Shown: positions 1 through 9,106, counted from the stretch's first letter. The stretch is 64,000 nt of DNA from Halogranum rubrum (GCF_900114455.1 NZ_FOTC01000001.1:707058-771057), one strand, 5' to 3'. Notes: generated by a model not told the origin, from the sequence alone. Made by a program: numbers and translations.

Positions 1-479
1 GGGAACGAAAGGAATCGAGCGGGTGACGCCGCTTCTACGCTCGTGCGACGCGTGTTCGCCCGGTCGAGCAACCACTGGGCGACTTCCGCGTTCTTCTCCG
101 AAGAGAACTCGTTTTGCATACGGAGTCGGACCAACGAGAGAGCGACACTCCCGGTGTTGAGCGTCGCATCCTCGTCGTACATGAGTTCCGTCCCGTCGGC
201 GTCGACGACGCGGAAGGCGTACTCCGTCTGCTCGGTGTCTCGGACTTCCGAGAACTTGTGCCACTTGATGACCGGCGCTGGTGTCACTGGTGCGAAGAGG
301 TTGACCACTAGGAGCAGCACAAAGAATCCCGCGAGGTACGTCGTACGTACCGTCCTGTTACGTGACAACACGATAGCCACGAGTGCGGCGAGGAAGAATC
401 CGACGACGAACACCGGAACGACGAGGTCAAATATGGGTCTGAGCTGAGAGATTATCTGCAGAGCTACCACGTCGGCCAC
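1..479 (-). CDS. Membrane protein of unknown function, N-terminal part, cut by window edge
   Basis: Reading leftwards from a GTG at 479 there is an open frame to the window edge (about 159 residues visible). Two hydrophobic stretches (about residues 19-40 and 48-66) are followed by a soluble part with the wording EYAFRVVDADGTELMYDED and then QWLLDRANT. A purine-rich GGGGAGGAG sequence lies about 10 bases upstream of the GTG and supports this start. The C-terminus is missing. I do not recognise the family. The opposite-strand frame at 43-447 is rejected because its composition is unlike a haloarchaeal protein. Confidence 0.6.
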   Translation of the reverse strand, partial: MADVVALQIISQLRPIFDLVVPVFVVGFFLAALVAIVLSRNRTVRTTYLAGFFVLLLVVNLFAPVTPAPVIKWHKFSEVRDTEQTEYAFRVVDADGTELMYDEDATLNTGSVALSLVRLRMQNEFSSEKNAEVAQWLLDRANTRRTSVEAASPARFLSF

Positions 480-928
480 AGTATTACGCTCCTCCCCACT
501 CGGAAGAATCTGGGTTCGACGCCGCTGTATGGCTGTGTGAGTTAGACACTGGGTCGACGTGTGCAACACGATAGGTTCGACACGAATTCATGTATTGGTC
601 TCGATATATGGATACATAGTTATCAATGGATTTCTCACACCACAATCTGGATTAATGCGACCCTTATTTCAAGAGTGTTGACATCTATCTACTGTCCGAT
701 ACTCAGAAAGGTCCGCGAGAAGGTGTCACGTCCCGGTTCTGTCTCGATTAGCAGTCTGACCGTCGTCCCGGTAGTTGTTCGAGATGTCGAGGGCACAACC
801 GCGACCGACGACTGTCGTCGTCACTCATTACCGAGGAGCACACACTGCATAACAAAGCCACTCTCTGCCCTTCTCACGATAAGGACGTGTTGCCGGACGA
901 TTGTCCGGCGAGACGGATACCACAGGCC
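480..928. other. Intergenic region, promoters of the left edge gene and of the glycan locus
   Basis: About 450 bases without a convincing gene. It is AT-richer around 590-690 than the neighbouring genes. The open frame at 561-932 has poor codon composition and I do not call it. The region contains the recurrent element ATAACAAAGCC at 849, listed separately. Confidence 0.5.
849..860 (+). promoter_or_regulatory. Recurrent glycan-locus element, copy 1
   Basis: ATAACAAAGCCA, 69-80 bases before the ATG at 929. It is the first of about eleven copies of a 12-bp element (consensus about ATAACRAWRSCC) found upstream of genes of this locus. A promoter or activator-site role is inferred from position only. 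Confidence 0.5.
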
Positions 929-2188
929 ATGATACAACTTCCTCCGATTACTGGCCGAGCAGCGTCGAACCTGTTTCGGTCGAAGAACGAGACGAACAGA
1001 CGCTCTCGCTACGGCGAACCGCCAAACGGCGACGACGAGTTGTCCGTCGGTCTCTTGACCGACACCCTCGCGTACGCACGGAACCGCAACTACACCGGCT
1101 ACGACTACTTCGACGGGATGAGCAGCCGGCTCCTCCGAGCACTGCCCGTCGAGAACAAGTGGCTCAATCTGGTCGTCCAAGAGGGCATCAAACGTGCGCC
1201 AATCAACGTCAGACCACTGTTTCTCGTCGAGAAGCGTCAGAACTTCAAGGGCACCGCTCTGTTCGCGATGGCGAACCTGACCGCCTACGAGTTCACCGGC
1301 GACGACCTCTATCTCGACGAGGCGAAGTATCTCGGCGACTGGCTCATCGAGAACCAGTGTGAGGGGTACAGCGGGTTCTGCGGCGGCCACCGCCACGCGA
1401 TGCAACAGTTAGACGAGCGTCGCCCGGCCGAGACGCCGAACATCATCCCGACGTCGTACGCCGTAAAGGCGTTGCTCCGACTCGCGCCGCACGACGAGCG
1501 GTACGCCGAAGTGGCACGGACGGCGGCGGACTTCCTCGTCGAGGACCTTCGGTACACCGAACTCGACGGCGGCGCACGAATCGTCTATCAGCCCCACTAC
1601 ACGGGTGAGTTCTACACCCTGAACGGCGGAGCCATCGGCGCACGGATGCTCGTAGACCTCTACGACTACTTCGGTGACGAAGAGTACCGAGAGAAGGCCG
1701 CTGCCCTGCTCGACTATCTGGCGACGAAACAGACCGACCTCGGCGGGTGGATGTACCGCGACCCGGCGTCGGCGTCACATCTCTCGATGGACAACCACCA
1801 CAACGGGTTCATCATCGAGTCGTACCTCCACTACGACGAGGTCACGGGCGAGAACCGCTACGAAGAGACGCTGTCGAAGGCAGTACCGTTCTACCGCGAC
1901 GTGCTCTTCGACGCGAACGGTGCGCCGAACTGGGACGAAGACAGTTCGTATCCGAAGGATATCCACGCCGTCGCGCAGGGTATCCTCGTGTTCACGAAGT
2001 CGGGTGACACCGCGTTCGCTCGGCGCATCATCGACTGGGCACTAGCAAACCTCTATGCCGGCAGCGGACAGTTCTATTACCAGAAACGCCGCCTCTACAC
2101 GAAGCAGTTCACGCTGATGCGCTGGTGTCAGGCGTGGATGGCGTACGCGGTTGCGGAGTATCTCGCGGCGACGACGGAGACACACTGA
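929..2188 (+). CDS. Toroid-type (alpha/alpha-barrel) glycan-locus protein, AglQ-like family
   Basis: 419 residues, no signal peptide or membrane segment. Repeated helical stretches (for example EFTGDDLYLDEAKYLGDWL, EEYREKAAALLDYL, RYEETLSKAVPFYRDVLF) carry the periodic short motifs seen in six-hairpin glycosidase and epimerase folds. Conserved-looking aromatic and acidic patches include CGGHRHAMQQ, GGWMYRDP, DNHHNGFIIESYLHY and YPKDIHAVAQG. Related haloarchaeal proteins sit in glycosylation clusters and are often misannotated as antibiotic transporter permeases. The AglQ comparison is from memory of family context, so substrate and activity are unknown. The ATG at 929 was chosen over 887 because it removes an atypical 14-residue extension. 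The next gene starts one base after its stop, so the two are probably co-translated. Confidence 0.75.
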   Translation: MIQLPPITGRAASNLFRSKNETNRRSRYGEPPNGDDELSVGLLTDTLAYARNRNYTGYDYFDGMSSRLLRALPVENKWLNLVVQEGIKRAPINVRPLFLVEKRQNFKGTALFAMANLTAYEFTGDDLYLDEAKYLGDWLIENQCEGYSGFCGGHRHAMQQLDERRPAETPNIIPTSYAVKALLRLAPHDERYAEVARTAADFLVEDLRYTELDGGARIVYQPHYTGEFYTLNGGAIGARMLVDLYDYFGDEEYREKAAALLDYLATKQTDLGGWMYRDPASASHLSMDNHHNGFIIESYLHYDEVTGENRYEETLSKAVPFYRDVLFDANGAPNWDEDSSYPKDIHAVAQGILVFTKSGDTAFARRIIDWALANLYAGSGQFYYQKRRLYTKQFTLMRWCQAWMAYAVAEYLAATTETH

Positions 2189-2189
2189 T

Positions 2190-3164
2190 ATGGATTTCTC
2201 GATACTGAAGACGAATCTGCAACGACACTGGAACGACACGTCGTGGTGGCGTGACATCGGTGTCCCCTACGCCGTGCGGACGGCGCTCGTCCAACCGTAC
2301 TTCCGCCACGTCGCCGACGACGAGGGTATCGCCGTCGTCGACGAGGACTGGGACAACCTGCTCATCCTCGACGCGTGTCGTTACGACATGTTCCGTGACC
2401 ACAACACTATCGAGGGCGAGTTGAGCACGCGAATCTCTCGGGGGTCGAACACCGAGGAGTTCCTCACGCGGAACTTCGCCGGCGGAACGTTCAACGACAT
2501 CGTCTACGTCACCGCGAACCCACAGGTCGACGTCCGTCTCGAAGCGCCGTTCCACGCCGTCGTCTCCGTCTGGAAAGACGCGTGGGACGACGAACTCAAC
2601 ACCGTCATGCCCGAGGCGATGGTCGAGGCGACGCTGCGCGCTCAAGAGGAGTACCCCGACAAGCGCATCATCTCGCACTTCGTCCAACCGCACTACCCGT
2701 TCGTCGGTGAGGCCGGACAGGCACTCTTCGAGAATCAAGCCGGTATCGAACTGTCACGACGGATGGCGACGGGCGACGCCGCGGCGAGCGACCACCTCAA
2801 CGTCTGGGACATGCTCCAGCGCGGTGAAGTCGCCGAACGAGACGTCTGGGACGCCTACTGTGAGAACCTGCAGGTCGTGCTTCCGTACGTCCAAGAACTC
2901 GTCGACGAACTGGAGGGCCGAACCGTGGTCACGTCCGACCACGGCAACCTCATCGGCGAGACGCCGTACCCGTGTCCGGTTCCCATCCGGATGTACGGTC
3001 ACCCGCCGGGCGTCTACGCGGAGAGTCTCGTCAAGGTGCCGTGGCTCGTCGTCGAAGGGAAGACCCGTCGTACCGTCGTCGCAGAGACCAGCACCACACA
3101 CGAGTCGGACCAATCCGTCGACGAGGCGACGGAGCGACTCCGCGATCTCGGCTACCTCGACTGA
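2190..3164 (+). CDS. Small alkaline-phosphatase/sulfatase-fold hydrolase
   Basis: 324 residues, soluble. The fold is indicated by the metal-binding signature order: LLILDACRYD (Asp about 61) near the N-terminus, HFVQPHYPFVG in the middle, then VVTSDHGNLIGE and MYGHPPG near the C-terminus. The usual sulfatase Cys/Ser-x-Pro-x-Arg motif is absent; SRGSNTEEF occupies the place where the nucleophile would be expected. A phosphatase, sulfatase or phosphoglycerol-transferase type activity on a glycan intermediate is therefore plausible but not shown. It starts one base after the toroid-protein stop, forming a two-gene unit. The product at 7957-8940 is a clear paralogue (shared DWDNLLILDACRYDMFRD). 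Confidence 0.8.
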   Translation: MDFSILKTNLQRHWNDTSWWRDIGVPYAVRTALVQPYFRHVADDEGIAVVDEDWDNLLILDACRYDMFRDHNTIEGELSTRISRGSNTEEFLTRNFAGGTFNDIVYVTANPQVDVRLEAPFHAVVSVWKDAWDDELNTVMPEAMVEATLRAQEEYPDKRIISHFVQPHYPFVGEAGQALFENQAGIELSRRMATGDAAASDHLNVWDMLQRGEVAERDVWDAYCENLQVVLPYVQELVDELEGRTVVTSDHGNLIGETPYPCPVPIRMYGHPPGVYAESLVKVPWLVVEGKTRRTVVAETSTTHESDQSVDEATERLRDLGYLD

Positions 3165-3235
3165 GACACCGTCACAAACCCCCGCTATGTACGCGAGAAC
3201 TGGTACGAACCCTCTACACGTGCGTTACAGACTCA

Positions 3236-3247
3236 ATAACGATAGTC
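3236..3247 (+). promoter_or_regulatory. Recurrent glycan-locus element, copy 2
   Basis: ATAACGATAGTC ends 15 bases before the ATG at 3263, in the window expected for a core promoter of a short-leader or leaderless transcript. Confidence 0.5.
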
Positions 3248-3262
3248 ATACAGAGAGTATCG

Positions 3263-4753
3263 ATGACTGAAATGAACCGTCGCCGGTATCTCAAACTGTT
3301 TGCTGCTACTGCGACGGTCGGTGTTCTCGCCGGGTGTTCACAGACACCGGAACGCCCGGAGACGGTCACGTCCACTCCCGAAGAAAAGCCAGTCACGCCG
3401 ACACCCGACGAGGGGCCAACTCCCGACGAGCCGGTCATCCGCTACGGTATCGAGTTCAAAACCGTGCTGAACGCCGTCGAGGACTTAGGCATGGACCCCA
3501 ACGGGAACGAGCCAATCGACGACGCCTTCCTCTCGTTTCTCGAGAACCGACGGAATACGTTGCTCGAATTTCCGCCGGGGACCTATCGGTTCGACGAGAG
3601 CCACGAAGTCGAGACGGTGAGTAGCCTCGGAATTCGTGGACTGGGACGCGACAGAGGCGCCGTCGTGTTCACCACACCCGCCAGAGAGGGACGTCGGTTC
3701 GTCAACATCCGGGAAGGTGGTGTCGGATTCCTGCTCGAAAACGTCACGTTCGACCACGGACCGGGGAACGGTTCCATCGGGAACGTTCTCCGTCTCGACG
3801 ACAAACTCCGCGTTCAGAACGTCGAACACATCGGCTTCAATCCGACCACCCAGAACGGTGCGCTGGACAACTTGAGCCCGCAGATTCTGTCGAAGGGTGG
3901 ACTCGCTGTCGTCGACAACTACGTTCGCACCGGCCCGACACACATCGTCTCGCACGGCCACCTCGACGGCACCTCCAACGCAGGCTGTATCTGGCTCGGT
4001 GAGGACCACGTCGGTACCCTCCGCATCCGAAACAGCCACTTCGCGAACACGGGGACGAACAGCATCTACTGTTCACGAGCGGTTGGACGCGTCGAGATTC
4101 GCAACTGCCGATTCGAGAACAACAACCAGGCGTCGTTACGCATCGGTGGTAAGGGGTCGCTCGTGAAGAACTGTACGTTCTTCCTCGACACCGACAACGC
4201 GCATCCGGACAACGTCGGCGAGTACATCAACCCGAACGCAATCGTCTGGGAGACGGGGAACAGAGGCTTGAGCGGCGGTGTCATCGACGGCTGTTCGTTC
4301 GTCTACAACTCCGCGCCCAACAAGACCATCGCGGCCATCTGGGCTGACGGCTCTGCGGGTGCGTTCACCGTGAAGAACTCGCGGTTCAGTATCAACGTCC
4401 CGGGAGTGCAGGCGATTCGCATCGACGACCCGGAGAACCCGCGACTCGGCAAGACCGCAGCGAAACCCTGGGGAGTGACGCTCACCAACTTGGTCATCGA
4501 GGGGAGTAACGCGGGCGTCGTCCCGATGATCGAGATCAACGGCCGACCGAACTCCGCGCTCGATGGCTGCTGTATCTCCGTCTCGGACGCGAAGAACGTG
4601 GTCAAACTCGTCCAGTCGCCGGGCAGTTCGCTCCAGAACATCAACGTCACCGGCACCGGAGAGTGGTTAGCCGCACAACAGGGCGAGTTCGTCGCGCAAG
4701 ACATCTCGTACGAACGGCTCTGTCAACTGGACCCCACGTCGATGAGTGAGTAG
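3263..4753 (+). CDS. Tat-exported lipoprotein with right-handed beta-helix (pectate-lyase-like)
   Basis: 496 residues. The N-terminus has a twin-arginine/lipobox signal: NRRRYLKLF, a hydrophobic stretch, then LAGC with the lipidated Cys about residue 25, and a Thr/Pro/Glu-rich linker to about residue 60. The remainder is a parallel beta-helix with repeating turns (RIRNSHFANTGTNSIYC, VEIRNCRFENNNQASLRIGG, VIDGCSFVYNSAPNKTIAA). This fold is common in polysaccharide lyases, hydrolases and epimerases, but no catalytic residues can be assigned with confidence. It is a paralogue of the N-terminal half of the next gene, with which it shares a 56-bp identical DNA block (3470-3525). An ATG at 3272 is an alternative start. 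It probably acts outside the cell on exported glycan. Confidence 0.8.
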   Translation: MTEMNRRRYLKLFAATATVGVLAGCSQTPERPETVTSTPEEKPVTPTPDEGPTPDEPVIRYGIEFKTVLNAVEDLGMDPNGNEPIDDAFLSFLENRRNTLLEFPPGTYRFDESHEVETVSSLGIRGLGRDRGAVVFTTPAREGRRFVNIREGGVGFLLENVTFDHGPGNGSIGNVLRLDDKLRVQNVEHIGFNPTTQNGALDNLSPQILSKGGLAVVDNYVRTGPTHIVSHGHLDGTSNAGCIWLGEDHVGTLRIRNSHFANTGTNSIYCSRAVGRVEIRNCRFENNNQASLRIGGKGSLVKNCTFFLDTDNAHPDNVGEYINPNAIVWETGNRGLSGGVIDGCSFVYNSAPNKTIAAIWADGSAGAFTVKNSRFSINVPGVQAIRIDDPENPRLGKTAAKPWGVTLTNLVIEGSNAGVVPMIEINGRPNSALDGCCISVSDAKNVVKLVQSPGSSLQNINVTGTGEWLAAQQGEFVAQDISYERLCQLDPTSMSE

Positions 4754-5087
4754 AGTACGACTTCGCTCCGATAGCAGATTCTCTCTGACACGATTTCGGT
4801 TCGGTGAATGACTGATCCGACAGCCTGTACTCGACGTGATGTCACCCCGCCTCCAGCCGTTCACGCGGGATACCGACACCAGCATCGACTTTTCTCTCTC
4901 ATCTATTCAGCACCCTCTACTCGTTTTCGACCTTGGAGATACCTTCGAATGGATTAATTCTGTTTGTACAGATACTCTATATTTCTAAACATTCTAATTT
5001 TATCTGGTAAAATTACAAGACGAACAGACAAAATAGACAGTCGAAATCGCAAGAGTTATAATTATCTTCTTCTTTCGCCTTTCCAGA
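4754..5087. other. AT-rich intergenic region before the large beta-helix gene
   Basis: No gene seen. From about 4915 to 5075 the DNA is strikingly AT-rich against the GC-rich surroundings, with runs such as AAACATTCTAATTTTATC and GTTATAATTATC about 25 bases before the ATG at 5088. It probably carries a strong TATA-type promoter for the downstream secreted protein. Confidence 0.5.
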
Positions 5088-7916
5088 ATGTCTGAGAATG
5101 TTGAACGGCACGATGACAGCGGAAACCAGGAGACTGCGGAGGCAGAATCGAACAGCGGCTCACTGCTGAACCGACGAGACGTCCTCGCGATGGGCGCTGC
5201 CGCGGCTGCAACGACTGGCCTTGGATCCGCTGGTCTGAGTGGGACCGTGTCCGCTGCATCGGCGGAACGCTACGGGATTCAGTTCGGTACGGTCGTCAAC
5301 GCCGTCGAGGACTTAGGCATGGACCCCAACGGGAACGAGCCAATCGACGACGCGCTCCAGCAGACGATGGACGACGAGGACACCCTCGTCGAGTTCCCGC
5401 CAGGGACCTACTTCTTGAAGAACGACCACGCCGAAGGAAGCCTCAACAACTGGGGTATCCGTGGTCTCGGTGACAAACCGTCGGACGTCCGGTTCGTCTC
5501 CGAGTCGGGAGCCTCGCAGTTCCTCATCCGCACGGGCGGCGGAAACGGCATCCTCGTCGAGAACCTCACCATCGACTACGGTGACGACAAGGAGGGAAGC
5601 CTCGGACTGTTACTGAAGGCCAACGACAACCTGCGCGTGCAGGACGTCGAGTTCGCGGGCTTCAACCCGACGAGCGGTAACGGTGCCGTCGACAACCTGA
5701 GCCCACAGATCATCGACGAGGGCGGAACGGCAATCGTCGACGGACTCGTGCGCACGGGACCGACCGACATCACCTCACACGGTCATCTCGGTAACGACTC
5801 CAACGATGGCTGCGTTTGGCTCGGTGAGAAGCACGTCGGCGAACTCATCATCCGGAACTCCCACATCGAGAACACCGGAACGAACGCCATCTACGCTCGC
5901 CGCTGTACGGGCGACGTAAAGGTCGAGAACTGCCTGTTCAAGAACAACAACCAGACCTCGCTCCGTATCGGCGGCAGCGGTTGTTACGTGAAAGGGTGTG
6001 ACTTCGTCGTCGACGCGACGGAGACACCCGACGAGAACGGCGGCGAACTCATCAACCCCCACGGCATCATCTGGGAGACTGGCCCCCGCGGCGACAAGGG
6101 CGGATACATCGAGAACTGTAACTTCGTCTACCGGAACGCGCCGTCGAAGACGGCGGCAGCCGTCTGGGTCGACGGCTCTGCCGGTGGAATGGCCATCCGA
6201 GACAGCCGGTTCGAGTTGGGAGCGGACGACATCGCCGCCGTCCGTATCGACGACCCGACCGACCCCCGTCTCGGCGACACCGGTGCGAGACCGTGGGGCG
6301 TCGAACTCGACGGCGTCAGCGTCACTGGCTCGTCTTCGGGCTCCGACCCCGCGATTCAGGTCTACAACCGCAACGGCTCTGTCGTCCGCAACTCCTGTCT
6401 TCAACTGACGGGCAACCGCGACGGCATCGCACTCCGTAACTCCGACAACTCCACGGTCGAAGACACGAACGTCAACGTCTCTGGACAGGCGACCATCTTC
6501 GGTGACTCGCAGGTGTCGACGTCGAACCTCACCAACGGTGACTCCTGTCCCGCGCCGAGTTTGAGCGGAGAGCCGACCAGTTCCTCCGGTTCCAGTTCGA
6601 CGGATTCGACGGATTCGGGGTCGACTGACTCCGCTGACTCTTCGGGTTCGTCGGACAGCACGGACTCCGCTGGTTCGACGGATTCGGCGTCCACTGACTC
6701 CGCGTCAACCGATTCGGCGTCCACTGACTCTGCGTCCGCCGACTCTTCGTCCACCGACTCTTCGTCCACCGAATCCGCGTCTACCGACTCTGGGTCGTCC
6801 GGCGACGAGAAGACGCCGAACACGGTGACGGTCTACGGGACGGGGACGCAGGCGCACTACAAGTTCTCCGCGACGGGTGCAATCGGCGGACGGAGCGACA
6901 ACGAACCGTGGGACAACATCGAATCGGGAACGGTCGACGCGAAGATTCGCAGCGACGGCGTGACGGACACCTACGAGTTCGCGGGCGGACTCAGTTCGTT
7001 TAGTTTCCCCCAGGGTATAGCAGAGGCCGAAGTCAACGGCACCCCCGTCGACGTCGAGACGCTCGCTGTGAGCGACGACTATCCGAACACGCTGCAGGTC
7101 GTCCCGAACGGCGAGTCGGCGAACTATCGCGTGAACGTCTCGGGCGACATCGCCGACCACCCGGCACTCGGCACGTCGCTGAGCAAGTACGACTCGCTCG
7201 ACGGCGGCGAACTCGAAGGCTGGGTGACGAACAACGTCGACGCCATCCAGTTCTCCGGCGACGTCACCGACTTCGAGTTCCTGGAAGGAAGCGCGACGCT
7301 CTACTACAACGGCGAACCGGTCGAACCGGACGCACTCGCCGCCGCCGGCGACGGCCCGAGCACGCGTACGCTCACGGTCCACGGTCCGAGTAAGGACATC
7401 GGTCGCGTCGACTACCGTATCACCTTCGACGGTAGTGCGGAAGCCGTCGAAGCCGCCTCGAACGAGGTCGGCGACGGCGTCCTCGAGGGCTCCGTCTGGT
7501 CGGGTTACGTCGACAGCTTCGAAATCGAGGGGACGCTCGGTACGGCCGAGAAACTCACCGAAGGCGGCACCATCACCGTCGACGGCGAGGAAGTCGACCC
7601 CGAGACGCTCGGGGCCGAGTCCGATGGTTCCGACGAGACCGACGACTCGGAACTGCCGAACACCATCACCGTCGACGGCCGGAACACGAAGGGTGTCACC
7701 AACTACACGATTGCCGTCTCGGGCGAACTGAAGAAGGAGACGTCCACCAACGACGTCGACGCTGGCGAGGGCGTGGACGCGCGCGAAGACCGCATTTCCA
7801 GCGGGAACCGCGTCGTCGGCATCGTCGATGAGGGTGTCGACATCTACCGGTTCTCCGGCGACATCACTACCTCCGACGTCGACGGCAACGCGTCGGTCAA
7901 CTTCGACGAGAAGTAA
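5088..7916 (+). CDS. Large Tat-secreted beta-helix protein with Ser/Asp linker and four C-terminal repeats
   Basis: 942 residues. A Tat signal (NRRDVLAMG with an Ala-rich hydrophobic stretch, residues 28-58) is followed by a beta-helix domain to about residue 490, a clear paralogue of the 3263-4753 product. A low-complexity Ser/Thr/Asp linker (about 495-570, STDSASTDSA units) leads to four related modules of about 90-98 residues. They begin near residues 575 (TPNTVTVYGTG), 665 (YPNTLQVVPNG), 757 (STRTLTVHGPS) and 855 (LPNTITVDGRN), and each has a YxFxxxG-like strand and a phrase resembling DxYxFSGDIT. The first two also have a xVNGxPVD-like turn. There is no transmembrane tail. It is probably a secreted or S-layer/glycan-associated protein, and the repeats may bind glycan or cell wall. 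The function is inferred from layout only. Confidence 0.8.
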   Translation: MSENVERHDDSGNQETAEAESNSGSLLNRRDVLAMGAAAAATTGLGSAGLSGTVSAASAERYGIQFGTVVNAVEDLGMDPNGNEPIDDALQQTMDDEDTLVEFPPGTYFLKNDHAEGSLNNWGIRGLGDKPSDVRFVSESGASQFLIRTGGGNGILVENLTIDYGDDKEGSLGLLLKANDNLRVQDVEFAGFNPTSGNGAVDNLSPQIIDEGGTAIVDGLVRTGPTDITSHGHLGNDSNDGCVWLGEKHVGELIIRNSHIENTGTNAIYARRCTGDVKVENCLFKNNNQTSLRIGGSGCYVKGCDFVVDATETPDENGGELINPHGIIWETGPRGDKGGYIENCNFVYRNAPSKTAAAVWVDGSAGGMAIRDSRFELGADDIAAVRIDDPTDPRLGDTGARPWGVELDGVSVTGSSSGSDPAIQVYNRNGSVVRNSCLQLTGNRDGIALRNSDNSTVEDTNVNVSGQATIFGDSQVSTSNLTNGDSCPAPSLSGEPTSSSGSSSTDSTDSGSTDSADSSGSSDSTDSAGSTDSASTDSASTDSASTDSASADSSSTDSSSTESASTDSGSSGDEKTPNTVTVYGTGTQAHYKFSATGAIGGRSDNEPWDNIESGTVDAKIRSDGVTDTYEFAGGLSSFSFPQGIAEAEVNGTPVDVETLAVSDDYPNTLQVVPNGESANYRVNVSGDIADHPALGTSLSKYDSLDGGELEGWVTNNVDAIQFSGDVTDFEFLEGSATLYYNGEPVEPDALAAAGDGPSTRTLTVHGPSKDIGRVDYRITFDGSAEAVEAASNEVGDGVLEGSVWSGYVDSFEIEGTLGTAEKLTEGGTITVDGEEVDPETLGAESDGSDETDDSELPNTITVDGRNTKGVTNYTIAVSGELKKETSTNDVDAGEGVDAREDRISSGNRVVGIVDEGVDIYRFSGDITTSDVDGNASVNFDEK
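6594..6800 (+). repeat. Imperfect tandem repeats coding the Ser/Thr/Asp linker
   Basis: Degenerate 12-15-bp units coding STDSA, STDSS and similar, within the large beta-helix gene. Such repeats are prone to copy-number change and explain the long antisense open frames seen here. Confidence 0.7.
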
Positions 7917-7956
7917 CACGAGAAAGAGAGCGTCGGACGGTAGCGACCGGTCCGAC

Positions 7957-8940
7957 TCAGAGATAGCCGAGACTTTCGAGTCGGTCTTTGACCAGGTCCT
8001 CGTCGTCGGCGTCGCCATCGTCGGGTTCCGACGCCGGCATCACGTCGACGGGCGACTCTGTCGTCTCGTCGTCTTCGGCCGTGTGGTCTGACTGCACTCC
8101 CTTGGACTCGCCGTGTCGAATCTCTTTTCGCTGGCCGTTTTCGAACACCAACCACGGGACCTTGGTCAGTTGTTTCGTGTACGTGCCCGGCGGGTGACCG
8201 TACTCTTTGCTCGGGAGGGGCCGAGAGCGCTCACCGATCATCTGTCCGTGGTCGGCGGAGACGACGGTCCGACCGGGGAGGGCGTGCATGAGTTCTTCGA
8301 CGTGAGGGAGGGCGACGTCGAGGTTCTCACAGAAGGCCTGCCAGAGGAGTTCGTCGGAGAACGCGAAGTCGTCTTCGAACGCACCGTCCCACTCGAAGGC
8401 GAGGTCGTCGAGGTCGAAATGTTCGACGCCGGTCGGGCCGACGAACGGGTAGTGTGGCTGGAGGAAGTGGACGATGAGACGTTTGTCGGGGTATCGCTCG
8501 GCAGCGGCTTCGGCGAACTCGACCATCGTCTCGGGCATCACAGTCCGATACGACCCGTGCCAGCCACCCTCTTTCCACACCTCGACGACGTCGTGGAACC
8601 GTGCGTTCAGGTCGTCTTTGTTGCGGTAGTACATCGGACTGGCCGTCACGTACACGGTGTCACGCAGGTCTCTCCCGGCGAAGTTCGACTTCAGGAACTC
8701 ACTCGTGTGTGACGCTTGCGAGATGCGTGATTCGAGGCGACCGGGGAGGGTGTGTTGGTCACGGAACATGTCGTAGCGACACGCGTCGAGGATGAGCAGG
8801 TTGTCCCAGTCCTCGGCGAAGATGTCGATTCCGTTCCGGTTGTAGCTGCTGTTCGCTCGCGTGTGGTAGAGACGGTTCACTTCTCGAAAGAGGAGGTTCG
8901 GCGTCTCTACCGCTCGCTTCAGCTGCGAGAGAGTGTACAT
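7957..8940 (-). CDS. Small alkaline-phosphatase/sulfatase-fold hydrolase, second copy
   Basis: 327 residues, soluble, paralogue of the 2190-3164 product. It keeps the same ordered motifs: EDWDNLLILDACRYDMFRDQ, SQASHTSEFL, HFLQPHYPFVG, VVSADHGQMIGE and YGHPPGTY. The C-terminus has an added acidic tail (EPDDGDADDEDLVKDRLESLGYL). The ending LESLGYL resembles the LRDLGYLD and LKDLGYL ends of the other two phosphatase-fold proteins here, suggesting a shared C-terminal feature. It is transcribed away from the asparagine-synthase-like gene, and a copy of the recurrent element lies 29-40 bases before its ATG. Substrate unknown. Confidence 0.8.
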   Translation of the reverse strand: MYTLSQLKRAVETPNLLFREVNRLYHTRANSSYNRNGIDIFAEDWDNLLILDACRYDMFRDQHTLPGRLESRISQASHTSEFLKSNFAGRDLRDTVYVTASPMYYRNKDDLNARFHDVVEVWKEGGWHGSYRTVMPETMVEFAEAAAERYPDKRLIVHFLQPHYPFVGPTGVEHFDLDDLAFEWDGAFEDDFAFSDELLWQAFCENLDVALPHVEELMHALPGRTVVSADHGQMIGERSRPLPSKEYGHPPGTYTKQLTKVPWLVFENGQRKEIRHGESKGVQSDHTAEDDETTESPVDVMPASEPDDGDADDEDLVKDRLESLGYL

Positions 8941-8968
8941 ATGTGTTGACTCAGGGTTCGTCCGTAGA

Positions 8969-8980
8969 GGGCATTGTTAT
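8969..8980 (-). promoter_or_regulatory. Recurrent glycan-locus element, copy 3
   Basis: On the minus strand ATAACAATGCCC, 29-40 bases upstream of the ATG at 8940. It is divergently paired with the copy at 9107. Confidence 0.5.
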
Positions 8981-9106
8981 AACACAGTTAACGCGATGGA
9001 AAGCACTGCGAGCCACCATTGTCCCGATTCGGTTCGTTCGGCCAAACCTTCACGAAACCGAACGGTTACCCGGGCATACAGACAGTCCGTCGGGCGTAGT
9101 CGACGT

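Noticed and set aside
43-447. Plus-strand open frame of 134 residues at the left edge
   Set aside because: Ser/Arg/Thr-rich composition typical of an antisense frame; the minus strand reads as a membrane protein with a good start.
561-932. Plus-strand frame before the first glycan gene
   Set aside because: Lower GC at third positions, many rare codons and no recognisable motif; lies in the AT-richer intergenic region.
6705-8018. 437-residue minus-strand frame opposite the beta-helix gene
   Set aside because: Shadow created by the coding repeats; the plus strand has a full domain layout.
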